The notes: a model not told the origin generated them from the letters alone. A stretch of 64,000 nt of DNA from Quercus robur (GCF_932294415.1 NC_065545.1:17922857-17986856); one strand, 5' to 3'. Shown: positions 1 through 18,024, numbered from the stretch's first letter. Program-made: numbers and translations.

Positions 1-91
1 CTAATCAAATTTTTTTTTCTTTTACTACCCTTTGTGCACAAAGTAAAAACACAATAATAAATAAACCAATATGAAGATGAATTGCACTCAC

Positions 92-415
92 TGGGTTATG
101 GGCATGTTGAAGAAGATAAGGACTGTGCTCAGCAGCTAGACGATTGGTAAACTTGTGAGAATGCGATGATGTTGACGAACTTGACGGTCTTTCAGCCATG
201 GCCAGGACCTTGAGGGAGTGTAAGCGTCGAGGGAATATGGTTGAGAAAGGCAAAGAAAGTGAAGGAAAGCGAGTACAAACTGCACAAGGGTACCCTGTAG
301 AGGTTGATGATAGTAACTTGGTTTTGTGAGAGAGAAAGCGGTGGAGAGAATGAGAAAGGAGAAAAGTTCTTCTCATAGAATTTTGGAGAAGCAAAGAATA
401 AGAGAGACAAGGCAT
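92..415 (-). CDS. DUF255 / SPATA20-like thioredoxin-fold protein, first exon only
   Basis: Only the N-terminal exon is in the window; the gene continues off the left edge on the minus strand. The exon holds the family signature RLAAEHSPYLLQHAHNPV, which opens the DUF255 (thioredoxin-like, spermatogenesis-associated protein 20) domain in plants, animals and bacteria. The reading is cut after HNP by a donor (GTGAGT on the minus strand, 86-91); the family continues with V-D-W. Three starts are possible: Met at 415, 376 or 199. The 199 start gives the compact N-terminus MAERPSSSS. The upstream starts add about 70 residues rich in Ser, Leu, Arg and Phe and nearly free of acidic residues, as in an organelle transit peptide. 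I favour 415 or 376, unproven. The biochemical function of the plant protein is not firmly known. Confidence 0.85.
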
Positions 416-782
416 TTGTGAAGGAAGAGGTTGTTGGTCCTAGGAGGACTTGCCATATGTGAGAAGGTAACGGTGAGTCGGAAGTGCCATGTGGAATCTG
501 GTTGTACTTGACTCTTGGAGGGCTTACATGTAGACAAATGTCGTAAGTTGTAGTGTGATTTTAGTGTGCTTTAAAATATCAAGAATTTAGATAGTTTTAA
601 AAGATCAAGACTTTAGATTTGGCATGATTTACCAAAAATCCTTAGATTTGAAATTAAAGAAATTCAATTCTATTAATTTAAAACCCAAATTCAAATTCAA
701 ATTTAAGTTTCCAAATGCGACAAGTTTAGTTAGGTTAAAAATGGGAGCTCTCACCTTACAAATTAGGTTATGTGTCCTATGT
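416..782. other. Upstream region of the DUF255 gene
   Basis: This short AT-rich stretch lies between the DUF255 start and the LINE target duplication. It must hold what remains of the proximal promoter and 5' leader. I see no clear TATA box at a convincing distance. The LINE sits directly upstream of it. Confidence 0.4.
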
Positions 783-798
783 TACTATAGCTGAACTT
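783..798. repeat. LINE target-site duplication, left copy
   Basis: TACTATAGCTGAACTT, 16 bp, is identical to 6735-6750. It abuts the T-run that is the poly(A) tail of the minus-strand LINE. Confidence 0.95.
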
Positions 799-832
799 TT
801 TTTTTTTTTGAGAAAGAAAAGCTTTCATAATA

Positions 833-3800
833 TTAAACCAAAGAGGCTATATCAGCTAGAGCTACATGAAGTATGTCTGGTGGCATATTATCCAACCAGA
901 CATTTTGATTGGGCGAGTTGATTACCCTCCTAGCCAACGCGTGGGCGACACCATTTCCTTGTCTACGTGTATGACAGAAGGTAATACAGGAAAAAGAAGA
1001 TGCTAACAATTTAACGTCCTGTATAATATGACCGTGGGGCGCCAGGGAAGGCTCTGTGTTTGACAAGTCCCTATACACAATGACAGAGTTTCCCTCCAAA
1101 ACTGCCGAGGAGATGCCAATATCAACTGCAAAAACGGCAGCCCTTCTTGCTGCCAAAGCTTCGACTTGAGTAATGGTCGCTGGTAACGGAATCTGCTCAG
1201 AAAGAGAGGCAATGACTACGCCCTCCGAATTGCGACAGACAACACCCAGGCCGGCACGTCCTTCCTCAGAGAAAATTGCACCGTCATAGTTGATCTTCAC
1301 CACATCGCCCACTGGTGGTCTCCAACGTACATGGTTATGGTGAGCCATTTTTTGGGTGAAAGATCTAGTGCCCCTGTATTCAGCAAGCCTTCCCTCCGAC
1401 AGTTTGAGAATTTGGTCCAGTGGGCATGCATCTTCCTTGAGCCGGACCTGGTTTCGACGGTTCCAGATTGCCCATCCCGTGAAGGCCAGAAGCTCTACAT
1501 CTCTCTTTCCCAAGATGGCATAGTTGAATATGTCTTTCAATGGTTGACCGTCCAATATAAAGAGCCAGTTCCATCGAGGATCGGACTGCCACAAGACCTG
1601 CACCAAAGGACAAAAGAAAATAGAATGTGAGCCATCTTCAATCCGCACCTTGCAATTATCACAGAGAGCATCTTGGGCGATCTTCCTGCGAAACAAATTA
1701 GCTTTAGTTGGGAGAGCTTCCCTGCACGCTCGCCAGACAAAGTTTTTCACTTTGTTAGGAACTTCAAGGTCCCAAATCTTTTTCCAAAGCAAGGGATCAT
1801 CAGCTGAAGCTTGGATTATTGTATTGCCTTTATACAAGAATCGGTAACCCGACTTCACAGTGTATTGGCCATTTGGGGTGAAAGGCCACATGAGCTTATC
1901 CCTTTGACTAAAGGAAGGCAGAGGGATACTCTTGATGACTGCCGCTTCAGCTGGTTCGAATACATGATCAATTACATTGGTGCGCCAGCTATTAGTAGCC
2001 TCATTAATCAGTACTACCACTGAAGAATTTATCTGCCCCTGTATCTGAGGAGAAGAGACTTTGGCTAAGCCCTTCAAGGGGAGTCAATTATCTTTCCAGA
2101 TTCTAATTTGCTGCCCATCGCCCACTCTCCAAAGTGCTCCTTTTTGGATGACATCGCGGCCCTTTAGTATACTCCTTCAAGCGTATGAGGCTGAAACAGA
2201 ATCCTTGGCATCAAGAATGGTGCCAGAGGGGAAAAACCGAGCCTTAAACACCCTAAAGAAGAGGGAGTTATCGTCATGAAGAAGTCTCCAAGCAAGTTTG
2301 GCAAGCATGGCCTCGTTAAAAAGAGTGAGGTCCTTAAACCCCATTCCCCCATCATTTTTGTGACGACAAAGGTCATCCCATCTTACCCAATGGATTTTCC
2401 GCCTCTCTCCTCTTTGACCCCACTAAAACTTCCTAACCATTACCTCAATCTCATGGCACAAAGTGGAAGGGAGTTTGAAACAACTCATCGTGTACGTGGG
2501 GATAGCTTGAATTACAAATTTGATTAGGACTTCTCGACCCGCTTGTGACAAAAGCTTGCCTTCCCAACCTTGCATTCTCTTCCAGACCCTTTGTTTTATT
2601 TTGCCAAAGCTAGCTTTTTTATTTCTGCCCACCAATGCCAGTAAACCCAAGTAATCTTCATATTGTTTCAACTCTGACACCCCAAGTTCCTCCATAATCT
2701 AAGCCTGATGGTCTAGGGTCGTGGACTTGCTAAAAAAGAGGGCCGTCTTCTCTTTATTCAATTTTTGCCCCGAAACCTTCTCATATGCAGCAAGTATACC
2801 CATAATTTTTCGACATTCTTGGATGGTAGCCCTACAGAATAGGAGGCTATCGTCGGCGAAAAATAAATGAGCCAACTTTGGGCCATTGCGACAAATAGAA
2901 ACACCTTTGATATCCCCATTGCAAGCCGCTCTTTGAATCATCCTGTGAAGCCCCTCGAAACACATCAAGAATAGGTAAGGAGAAAGAGGGTCGCCTTGGC
3001 GAATACCTCTACTCGGCTTAATGTTACCCATGGGTTCACCGTTAATCAAGATGGAGTATGTCACCGTAGTGATACATTCCATAACAAGAGCCACCCAACG
3101 CTCATCAAAGCCCATAAGCAGCATAACATTTTTCAGGAAAGACCATTCGACCCTATCGTAGGCTTTGCTCATATCTAATTTGAGGGCCATAAAACCCGAA
3201 CTCCCTGAATTATGGTTTTTCATGTAATGCAGTGTCTCATAGGCCACTAAGATATTGTCCGTGATCAAACGACCTTTAATGAAAGCACTCTGGTGCTCAG
3301 AAATGATATAAGGAAGCACTCTTTTCAATCTATTTGCTAAGACTTTGGAGAAAATTTTATATAGCACATTGCATAGGCTAATGGGTCTGAATTCGGAAAC
3401 CCGCTCAGGATTTTTTGTTTTTGGAATCAATGTAATAAATGTATGATTTAAAGGATTTGGCAGAGAACCAGAATTCAAAAAATGCAGAACAGTTTGGGTA
3501 ACATCACCTTTAACCAGATGCCAGAAGTTCTGATAAAACAGGGGAGGCATTCCATCGGGTCCTGGAGCTTTAAGGGGGGCCATCTGGTTCAGAGCTGCTT
3601 CAACCTCCCAAGCTTGGAATTCACCAACCAGAATCTCATTCATCTCACTAGTCACAACTTGCGGGATAGAGTCAAGGGCTTCTGAATTAACTTCAGGAGT
3701 TAAGGAAGTAAATAAATTTTTATAGAATTCCACAAAAGTATCAGCAATCTGCTCCTGGCCAGTGCACAACTCATTAGCTTGGTTACGGATGTTTTTTATA

Positions 3801-4918
3801 CAATTTCTTCGCTTTCTCATTGTGGCACAGCTGTGGAAGAAGCGGGTGTTCCTATCACCCTCTTTGATGTAAGTGAACCTCGACCTCTGTCTCCACATCC
3901 TTTCTTCTTTCCCCATTAGAGAATTAATCTCATTCTTTAAGAGCACAACCCGAAAAGAGTTCCCAGTCCTCACGGCTTGTTGTTCTGCCCGGTTTAGTTC
4001 TTTTCTTTTTTTAACCAGCTCCCTCCGGATGTTACCAAACTTATTACGGCTCCAGAGAGTCAGCTCTTTCCCACATCTCTCAATTTTCCTGATCACCTTC
4101 GAATTCACAGACCCCTCAAAACTGGCTTGCCACACCCCTTCAACTGTTTCGCCACAACCTTTATCCGCCAACCACATATCTTCAAACCTGAAGATCTTCT
4201 TTTTTAACTGAAAGTCCAGGAATCAAGGATCAATCCACAAAAATTTATGGTCCGATGTTGAACTATCCACATGGTGGACACGAGAGCCCGGAAATCTAAT
4301 AAACCAATCATGTGAAGCCACTGCCCTGTCCAGCCTTTCCCATATTGACGCTCCACTCCTATAATGCTTGCTCCACGTGAAAGGTGAACCTATATAACCC
4401 AAATCCATTAGCCCACATTCGTCCAAAGCCTCCTTGAAATTCTGCATTTGCGAGAAAGGCCTCAATCTACCACCCACTTTTTCCGACTGTTTAGTAATCT
4501 CATTGAAATCGCCGGCGCAAAGCCACGGCATAGAACTCTGTCTGTGAAGGTACTTGAGAAGATCCCAGGACTCATGCCTCATGTGTGTCTTTGGTTCACC
4601 ATAGAACCCAGTGAAACGCCAGGCTGCCTCAGAGTTTTTGTTGATTGTAACGTCAATGTGGTTCACCGAGGACGAATCAACCTCGACCTCAATATCAGAT
4701 TTCCACAGCAATGCTAGACCGCCGCCTCTGTTCACCCTTTCCACCGTGAACACTTTATCAAACCGTATCATGTCCTTGACATATTCAAGCCTTGCCTCGT
4801 CTGCCAGTGTTTCGACTAAGAACACAACAGTGGGAGCTTTCGCCTGCACCACTTCCACAAGCTCCTGAACTGCCAGTTGGTTCTCAAGCCCCCTGCAGTT
4901 CCACATTATGCAACTCAT
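833..4918 (-). pseudogene. LINE ORF2: endonuclease, reverse transcriptase, zf-RVT, RNase H (stopped)
   Basis: One continuous frame of 1362 codons with no indel. Endonuclease (4918 to about 4223): WNCRGL, FLVETL, AGDFNEI, SDHKFLW. Reverse transcriptase (within 4177-2699): ISLCNVLYKIFSKVLANRL, LDMSKAYDRVEW, RQGDPLSPYLF and the catalytic LFFADDSLLF. zf-RVT (in 2077-833): VWRACREALPTKANLFRR with downstream Cys and His. RNase H: KINYDGAIF, QVEALAARRAA, HTRRQGNGVAHALAR. Five stops interrupt it, near 4223, 2699, 2423, 2171 and 2111. From the surrounding protein, each could come from one transition in an Arg, Gln or Trp codon. The third RNase H acidic position reads EGNS where EGDS is usual. The element must have moved with ORF2 working, so this decay came after insertion. 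Confidence 0.93.
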
Positions 4919-6582
4919 TGCACCTGGCGAGGCTGGGAGCCAGCCTTCGCCAATACAAAATGGTTTTCTTTTTCCGAATGAGAAACCGGAATTTTTTTGC
5001 TTGGTAACTCATTAAGATCCGAAACCATGTCCGTGGGACGTTTAGAACCAGCAAGATCAACACTAATAGAGGGTGTGCTCGTCTCCATGCGGGGAATGCG
5101 TTTCCATTTCGCCTGCACTGTGCCATTTTTGCTCTCAGAAACCAGAACTAGATTAGAAGAATCGTGGGGAACTTGTATGTTGGTGTCTAAGACTTGTAGA
5201 GGGGTTGGGCTCTCTTTTTTTAAATCCAGGGGGCTTTTTTCTTCCTTGTTGGACTTGGGCTTTGCAGCCCTTACTGGCCTGCTCCAATCTTTTTTCGGTG
5301 GGCCTATAGTCTCCATCAGCCCGTCTAGTCTCTCTGTGTGGCTCTTAGGGGAAAGGCCCAATTCTTGGCCCACGGGCGTTTGACCCATCACATTTTCATC
5401 AAGGCTTTTTGTTGGCGCCAACACACCCACGTGATCTTCCTCCACATCCTGAAAATGAGCTGTCTCCCATTGCATTTCAGCTAAAGGAGTAGCTTGGACG
5501 GTAGTCTGCACCTTTTTCTGACAGCCCAAAGAAGTTTCCGATCCCCCTAGCTTTCCTTCCCACTCTTTGAGATTGCCTTTCTCACGCAAATCTACTGACA
5601 GAGGAGTATGGGGACTTGAACCATCTCCATCAATTCTCGGGTTGCTATCCTTCATCGGGTTGCTAACTTTCAGAGCTGTCTTCTCAGTCCTGTGATTTCC
5701 GCCACTCACTGGATCCTTACTCGGTTCCTGTGTCACAGTCGGACTCCTCACTGTCCTGCCTTCCATTTTACCGGAGCTGCTACCCTCTTCAGTTCTAGCC
5801 CCCGGTTTGAAGAACTCATATCCACTCCGTCGTATCGGGTCGCCCCTTAACCAGGACCCGTACTGGAGGATGTTTGTCTCTGCTTCTTTGGTAGTGTCAA
5901 GCTCCTCACTGCAATCTTTCAGGGCATGATCAAGAAGGCCGCATCTATAGCAGAAATTTGGGAGCCTCTCAAATTTGAAGCTCACCCACCTGCTTTCGCC
6001 TCCCTCAATGGTTATTTTCTTACCTCTCAGCAAATGTTTTGTCGTATCAATACGCACCCGAACTTGAAGACATTTGCCCCATTGAACACCGGATTCTGGA
6101 ACATCAACATCCATCACCGTCCCTAAGCTTGAGCCTATAGCCCACCCGGTTTCCTTTGTCCTGCATTTCAAAGGGAGGTTGTAGATCTGTATCCAGAAAG
6201 GAGCCCATTTAATGTCGATCTCCTTTGGGGTAAGTTCACCTTCAAAGTCTTGAATAAGAATTAACTGTTTTTCATAGTTCCAGGGGCACATATCAATCAC
6301 TCTCTTTTTGTCTTTCCCGTCCCCAAATTCCACCAAATAGAGTTCTTCATCGATCTCAGAAATCTGGACCCCTTTGTTCGGCTTCCACAACATTCGTAGG
6401 TTTTTCCTCAAAGCATCTAAGCTTATGCATCTTTGGGTCAGAATCTTCATCAAGACACAGCATTTTCCTACTTCTTTCGTTGCTCTTGTGCTACTACTAT
6501 CTAATACTATTCCTACATCTTCTTCCTCAGTAAAAGTAAGTTTTTTCCATAGCTCTTCTAGTTCCTCTGCCATCGACACCAC
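4915..6582 (-). CDS. LINE ORF1 protein (DUF4283 and CCHC zinc knuckle)
   Basis: An intact 555-residue frame. The N-terminal half (about residues 1-190) looks like DUF4283, with PFWIQIYNLPLKCRTKETG and a following VDVPESGVQWGKCLQVRVRI stretch. A CCHC knuckle follows: CYRCGLLDHALKDC, spacing C-x2-C-x4-H-x4-C. The C-terminal half is polar and low in complexity. The protein is expected to bind the element's RNA and act as its chaperone. Its stop overlaps the ORF2 start as ATGA (4915-4918), so ORF2 would need termination-reinitiation or a similar coupling. The Met at 6582 follows a leader of about 150 bases and is the natural start. Confidence 0.93.
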   Translation of the reverse strand: MVSMAEELEELWKKLTFTEEEDVGIVLDSSSTRATKEVGKCCVLMKILTQRCISLDALRKNLRMLWKPNKGVQISEIDEELYLVEFGDGKDKKRVIDMCPWNYEKQLILIQDFEGELTPKEIDIKWAPFWIQIYNLPLKCRTKETGWAIGSSLGTVMDVDVPESGVQWGKCLQVRVRIDTTKHLLRGKKITIEGGESRWVSFKFERLPNFCYRCGLLDHALKDCSEELDTTKEAETNILQYGSWLRGDPIRRSGYEFFKPGARTEEGSSSGKMEGRTVRSPTVTQEPSKDPVSGGNHRTEKTALKVSNPMKDSNPRIDGDGSSPHTPLSVDLREKGNLKEWEGKLGGSETSLGCQKKVQTTVQATPLAEMQWETAHFQDVEEDHVGVLAPTKSLDENVMGQTPVGQELGLSPKSHTERLDGLMETIGPPKKDWSRPVRAAKPKSNKEEKSPLDLKKESPTPLQVLDTNIQVPHDSSNLVLVSESKNGTVQAKWKRIPRMETSTPSISVDLAGSKRPTDMVSDLNELPSKKIPVSHSEKENHFVLAKAGSQPRQVQ

Positions 6583-6734
6583 TTCCGTTGGGGGTCAGCC
6601 CAGCAGCGGACGAGGTGAATGAGGGGTACGAGCCACGACCTCACTCCGGGAGCCACCACACTTCTTGCAAGCAAAGCTGCAAGACTGAAACTGCTCTACG
6701 TGCCTAAGCCCGAGAGCAAAAAATAAGAAGCCAC

Positions 6735-6750
6735 TACTATAGCTGAACTT
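6735..6750. repeat. LINE target-site duplication, right copy
   Basis: TACTATAGCTGAACTT, identical to 783-798. It marks the exact 5' end of the LINE at 6734. Confidence 0.95.
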
Positions 6751-6797
6751 AAATAGTCTTTTTATTTATCTTTAAGTGGTATACTATACTTGCGTTA

Positions 6798-7741
6798 GAG
6801 CATCCATAGCAAATGTTGCAAAAAAAATGTCATTTTGCCACACCAAAGACCTACTTTATTATTTTATCACATCATTTTACAACATCTTATTTATCAGATA
6901 TTTTATCATTTAATTCTATACATTAAAATAATATTTACTACACATTAAAATAATATAAACAACATAATAAAATAATATATCTAACACAATAAATAACAAC
7001 CACAACACTGCTGCCGCCGCCACCACCACCATCGTGGCAACCACAATCCATTGCAAAACAAAAAACTAAAAACAAAACCACCACCACAACCACCGTCATC
7101 AACAACCCACCACAAAACCCATTAAAAACAGAGCAACACCTACTAGCACAGCAACTCAAATCCAGAAAACACGACCAAAACCCACTAGCACTGGCAACCC
7201 AAAGCCACGAAACTACTAGCACCGCCAACCCAAAGCCACGAATCCACTTGCACCAGCAACCAAAACCCACTAGCACCAGCAACCCACGATCAAGATCTCA
7301 CCTCACCTCAACGTCGATGCCCACGATCAAGATCTCAACGTCGATGCCCACGTCGATTCCGATCGGCGATGACAATGACAATGACAATGACGATGCCCGA
7401 AGAGATCGGCGATGACGATGCAAAATGCAACCGGTGAGAGATCGGCGATGACGGATCAAGATCAACAATTTATAAGAGAGAGGGAATTGGTGATAGGGAA
7501 CCGGTGAGAGAGAAGAGAAAAGAATAAAGTGAAGAGAAAGGAGAGAGAAAAGAGAATAAAAAATGATTAAAACTTATACCATTCTAATTCTATACTGTTG
7601 CAAATTTGCAACGGTACTGTAACATGTTGCAAAAAATATGGCATTTAGAACATCTGATAAATTGGTCAAATGGTGTTTGGTGTGGGATATGTGCCAAATA
7701 TTTAGCATTTGGCACATATCTCACATCTGCTGTGAGTGCTC
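6798..7741. mobile_element. PIF/Harbinger-like MITE, 944 bp
   Basis: Imperfect terminal inverted repeats: GAGCATCCATAGCAAATGTT at the left; the right end reverse-complemented reads GAGCACTCACAGCAGATGTG. A 3-bp TTA duplication flanks it (6795-6797 and 7742-7744), the usual Harbinger target. The interior has no transposase frame. It is low in complexity, with CACCA-rich tracts and repeated GATCAAGATCT and CGTCGATGCC blocks. The element at 56746 has the same kind of ends. Confidence 0.8.
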
Positions 7742-7975
7742 TTAGTCCTAAATTTTGACTTTGGTCTAAAAGTTAACGTTTAGACTCTTAATAATTGCTT
7801 ATTACCAAATTTTAAACGGCTATTAAATTATGATTGAAGTGGTTAGTCAACTCATTTCATGGATAATGGGAACATGAAAATCATAAAGCAATCACAAAAC
7901 ACGTATAATGTATGTTAAAAATACTCAATGCCCATGTCCAATTCACCAAATCTACTAAGAAGATAGTTGTGATAT

Positions 7976-9612
7976 GAGCCTGTTTGGATAGGCTGTTCTA
8001 AAAGCCTTAACACACGTTTTTATAAAAAACGTGAATACAATCTTTCAATATATATAAATGTATCTAAGCTCCTTGCTCTTGCTAGCAACGAGCTACACCA
8101 ATTGCTTATCTTCGTAGCAATCCAATGGCTCAAGTATCAACAATTGCAAATCAATCTCTTGAATACTCCCATGTTATTTGAGCATTTGTGATTGGTTTTG
8201 TGGTTTTTAGCAACAATCCTCTACACTCATAACTAATTAAAAATGCTTGGATAAACTATCCTCTCAAAGGTATGTTAATTTGGAGAGGGTGAAGGTATTG
8301 AAGTTAAAAGGATTTATCTCTCAAGATTCTTGGTAGTCTCTCCTTCGTTCTATATGATTAGGGTAATAAATTTCTGTTTTTATTCAAGTTACAATTGAGA
8401 GTTGGTTGGCTACAAGAATAATGTGGAAAAGTAAAAATGATTTCCTAGACAAACTTGCTCCAATAAGTTTTGGGTGAATTTGAGGTGAACTATTTTTTGT
8501 GTACTGAAATACAAATTCTAACTATCTCGCTCATAATCTCGTCTAACCTATTGAATCTCGCCCGTCCAGTTGTAATAATTTGATCTCTTCTTTTGCAATT
8601 GAATCACAATGACTTGATGCAATTACAAACTAAAGGAAATTCAAATATAAGGAAATATTGCAGTTACAACTGAAACTTTTTAAGTTTTAACACAGTTTTG
8701 CCAACAATAAAAATGTATATGTATTTTTAAAGTTGTTTGAAAGATCCTTATTATCATCTATAAAAATGATAACCTTTCAAATGAATTTATGTCACATTAT
8801 TAACCCTATATCATTAAAATGAACTTTAAATCCATAAATCATGATAAGAATTTTTTAAAATATTAGGGTTATCTGAAACAAAATTAAAAGATAGTATGTA
8901 ATTTAACTTCTTTATTTATTTATTTTTTCATTCAAGAGACGTTCATTTTTTTTTTTTGAGAAACAAGACAATGATTTTTATTAATCAACAGAAGCTTCTG
9001 TCAGCAGCTACAAGGTTTTGAACATCAGAGGGGATGCCATCAGACCAATAGTGTACTAACCCGTCAGCTGCAAGTCCTGAAATACAGCACCGTCGAAATT
9101 TATTTTACAATAAGGACTCCAATGTATAGGGGCTGAGCTTGACGTCTGAACCGTTGAATCTGAATTTGCTGTCGTTGTTGGGTCCTGAGCAGATTGGTAT
9201 TCCTTGAAACGATCAAGCATGTCTCCATATGGAATGCAAGTGGTCTTCAACCTGGTAGCATTTCGATTGTGCCATATACTCCTGAGCAGAGACGTGCATT
9301 AATTGACTAATTCTCTACTTACATGATATTTCATTATATCATGGTGGGTACCCCAGTCCAATCTGCTGGGGTGGGGCCATCAGGGCCATTTCGGTAGTTA
9401 GGCAGTAGGGCCGGTTCAACAGAGAGACCAATAGTCCAGCGTCAAGTTGTGGGTCCAACTAATTGCTTTGCAATCTGGGAGAGGAGTAGGCCCATAATGG
9501 CAAGGTATTGACCCTTTGTAAGGCTGTGTCATAACCGTACTCTCTATTTTCGGCCAACTTTTTTCTACTTTCCTCCACTCTCCTTCTCTCTCCCCTCAAT
9601 CCAAACAGGCTC
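7976..9612. mobile_element. Probable TIR DNA transposon remnant, nested LINE tail inside
   Basis: The ends are inverted copies: GAGCCTGTTTGGATAG at 7976-7991, and the reverse complement of 9597-9612 reads GAGCCTGTTTGGATTG. I find no clean target duplication and no transposase, so the superfamily is open. A 5'-truncated LINE lies inside at 8948-9287. Confidence 0.5.
8935..9300 (-). mobile_element. 5'-truncated LINE tail with partial RNase H
   Basis: Element body 8948-9287, minus strand. The T-run at 8945-8957 is its poly(A) tail. The reading frame 9250-9056 gives YCKINFDGAVF, the start of the RNase H domain also seen in the full LINE; upstream it reads LRSIWHNRNATRLK from the linker after zf-RVT. 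Flanks AGAGACGTTCATT (8935-8947) and AGAGACGTGCATT (9288-9300) form a 13-bp target duplication with one mismatch. It is a dead copy of the same broad LINE group. Confidence 0.88.
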
Positions 9613-9866
9613 TAAGTTATGTGAAATAACAGATTCTGAATTCGCGGTGACAATTTGTGGATTTTTAATTGTTTTGGGATTAGACAAAGCTCTTCCAAGT
9701 TCTAAATGCTAGCCAGTGTTTCAGTCCAAGGTGAAACAACACAGACATGCAAGTTTCTAAGAAAAATTGCAAAAAGAGAGCTAAATACATATGTTGTAGC
9801 TAATGTTCAAAGTTCATGAAACTTATGCATTCAATGAAGAAGAATAAGTTCTTTTTTGTTGTTGTT

Positions 9867-9895
9867 GGGTGGGGGTGGGGGTGGGGGGGGGGGGG
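9867..9895 (+). other. G-tract, potential G-quadruplex
   Basis: Runs of 3, 5, 5 and 13 G separated by single T. It lies about 300 bp past the stop of the release factor gene, which is transcribed from the other strand, so a transcript reaching this far would carry C-runs. Confidence 0.6.
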
Positions 9896-10194
9896 TGTTG
9901 TTTCAGATATGAATACCCTTTATCTTACAATTTCAATAGAAACCATTTCCTCATTTCATCTGTACATACATATAAAATAAAATAAGGGTCTTCTAATCAA
10001 ACATATCAGCCAATTACAGAAGAATGTTTTCATGTAAACAGGTTTTGGGGGCAGACATCGTTTCCTTCATTTGCTAAGAGCAACTTTTTTTTTTTTTTTC
10101 CTTTTTGTTCAGTAAGAGAAACTTGATTAATGGTTTCCTGCGTATCTGATCCAATAACCTGAATTTACTAATCACTTGCCATAAATGCTGCTAA

Positions 10195-16778
<6,584 letters not shown>

Positions 16779-18019
16779 ACGTATAAAGCTTCTACGCTAT
16801 AAGTTTGGGATAAACAAAAAGAAAAAGAGTGGGAGCGTTTGGTAATCTGTTTGGGCAGTGAGTTACAGTAATCCCAGTTTGGGAACTCAATATTATACCC
16901 ATACAGGTCAGGTGTATCTAAACCTGTCAGTCGTTCTAATTTAGACACAACCCAATTACACGAGTCACCCGACACAGTTTTTGGCAGATTTTTTTTTTTG
17001 ATAGGACAGTTTTTGGCAGATTAGGGTTTAGTGGAGCGAATTGACCCATTGTTACCCGATTAAAGTGACTCAATTAAAGTGACTTGATGTTGTGTTGACT
17101 TGCTTAATGCAGAATGACTCAATCATATAAATGTTAATTTTATGAATTTGAATTTGGTAAGGATGGGGTATCAAATCCATATTTTACATCATTTAATAAG
17201 AGATCATCATATCAATTTTTTATTTAAAACTTAATACAGTTTACCACACATAATAATATCTCAATAAACTCTTAATTAAGTTATATTTTCAAATGGGTAT
17301 TAGAATTGATTAAGTGTGATTGTGTATATTCTTTAATATGTAATATGAAGATGTGGCATGTTGGAATTTGAGGGAGTAAAACTTGAGTTTTACACTGCAT
17401 CCTTATTGAATTTAATATCTAATTTTATACAACAAATTTGAATTCCAAATATAATTGAGTAGTTAAAAGAATTTCAATAATTATATTGATCAATTCTTTG
17501 TTTTGGGTCATTTTAAAATTATTTGTAATGGGCCATGTTAGCATTGACAAAATTCATGTTTATTAAAGGAATGGAAATGGGTCATGTCTATATTTCTCAA
17601 TACAACTTGTGTACTAAGTGATCGCTATGCTTAATAAATGGGTCATGTTAGAGTTATAAGGTTTTGATACTATTATCAAATAGGTCATTCCACTATCCTT
17701 ACATAGACATAACATAAACACAACTTGCTAACACGAATTACTTTCACACTTGAGAGTTTTGACTTCAGCGCTAAACTTGTATCAGGCTCAAAACTTGATA
17801 CGACTATTGAGAGTTCGAGATACAAAATATGCCCCTATCTTCTTGTCCCCTATTGAATGAGCAAAAAACCCACCTATAGCGGGGCCATTTTTTCCATCTA
17901 AAATATTGATGGCTCATATGTGAGCAACCTAGGATTAGTTAGTGGTGGCAATCTTATTAAGAATCAGCTTGATCATTGGATTTGTAGTTGTGTGAGGGAT
18001 ATTTGAATTACTACCCATT
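16779..18019. other. Spacer upstream of the release factor gene
   Basis: The first part is the release factor promoter and 5' leader. From about 17030 it is AT-rich, with scattered phrases such as GTGACTCAATTAAAGTGACTT and GGGTCATGTTAG that look like degraded repeat. I find no gene and no clear ends. Confidence 0.4.
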
Positions 18020-18024
18020 GCAGG

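Larger units (their letters stand above)
799..6734 (-). mobile_element. Full-length L1-type LINE with RNase H
   Basis: A non-LTR retrotransposon of about 5.9 kb on the minus strand, bounded by a perfect 16-bp target duplication (783-798 and 6735-6750) and ending in a poly(A) tail (T-run at 797-809). Order in its own sense: 5' leader 6734-6583, ORF1 6582-4915, ORF2 4918-833, short 3' UTR, poly(A). ORF1 has a DUF4283-like region and a CCHC knuckle. ORF2 runs endonuclease, reverse transcriptase, zf-RVT, RNase H. This is the plant L1 lineage known to have gained an RNase H domain. ORF1 is open. ORF2 has five in-frame stops and no frameshift, so this copy cannot make a full ORF2 protein. The perfect target duplication suggests a fairly young insertion. 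Confidence 0.97.

Noticed and set aside
1331-2527. Plus-strand open frames inside the LINE
   Set aside because: Shadows of ORF2, which is clearly the coding frame on the minus strand.
6938-7282. 114-residue Val/Cys/Gly-rich frame
   Set aside because: Lies inside a MITE in a CACCA-rich simple sequence; no domain and no gene context.
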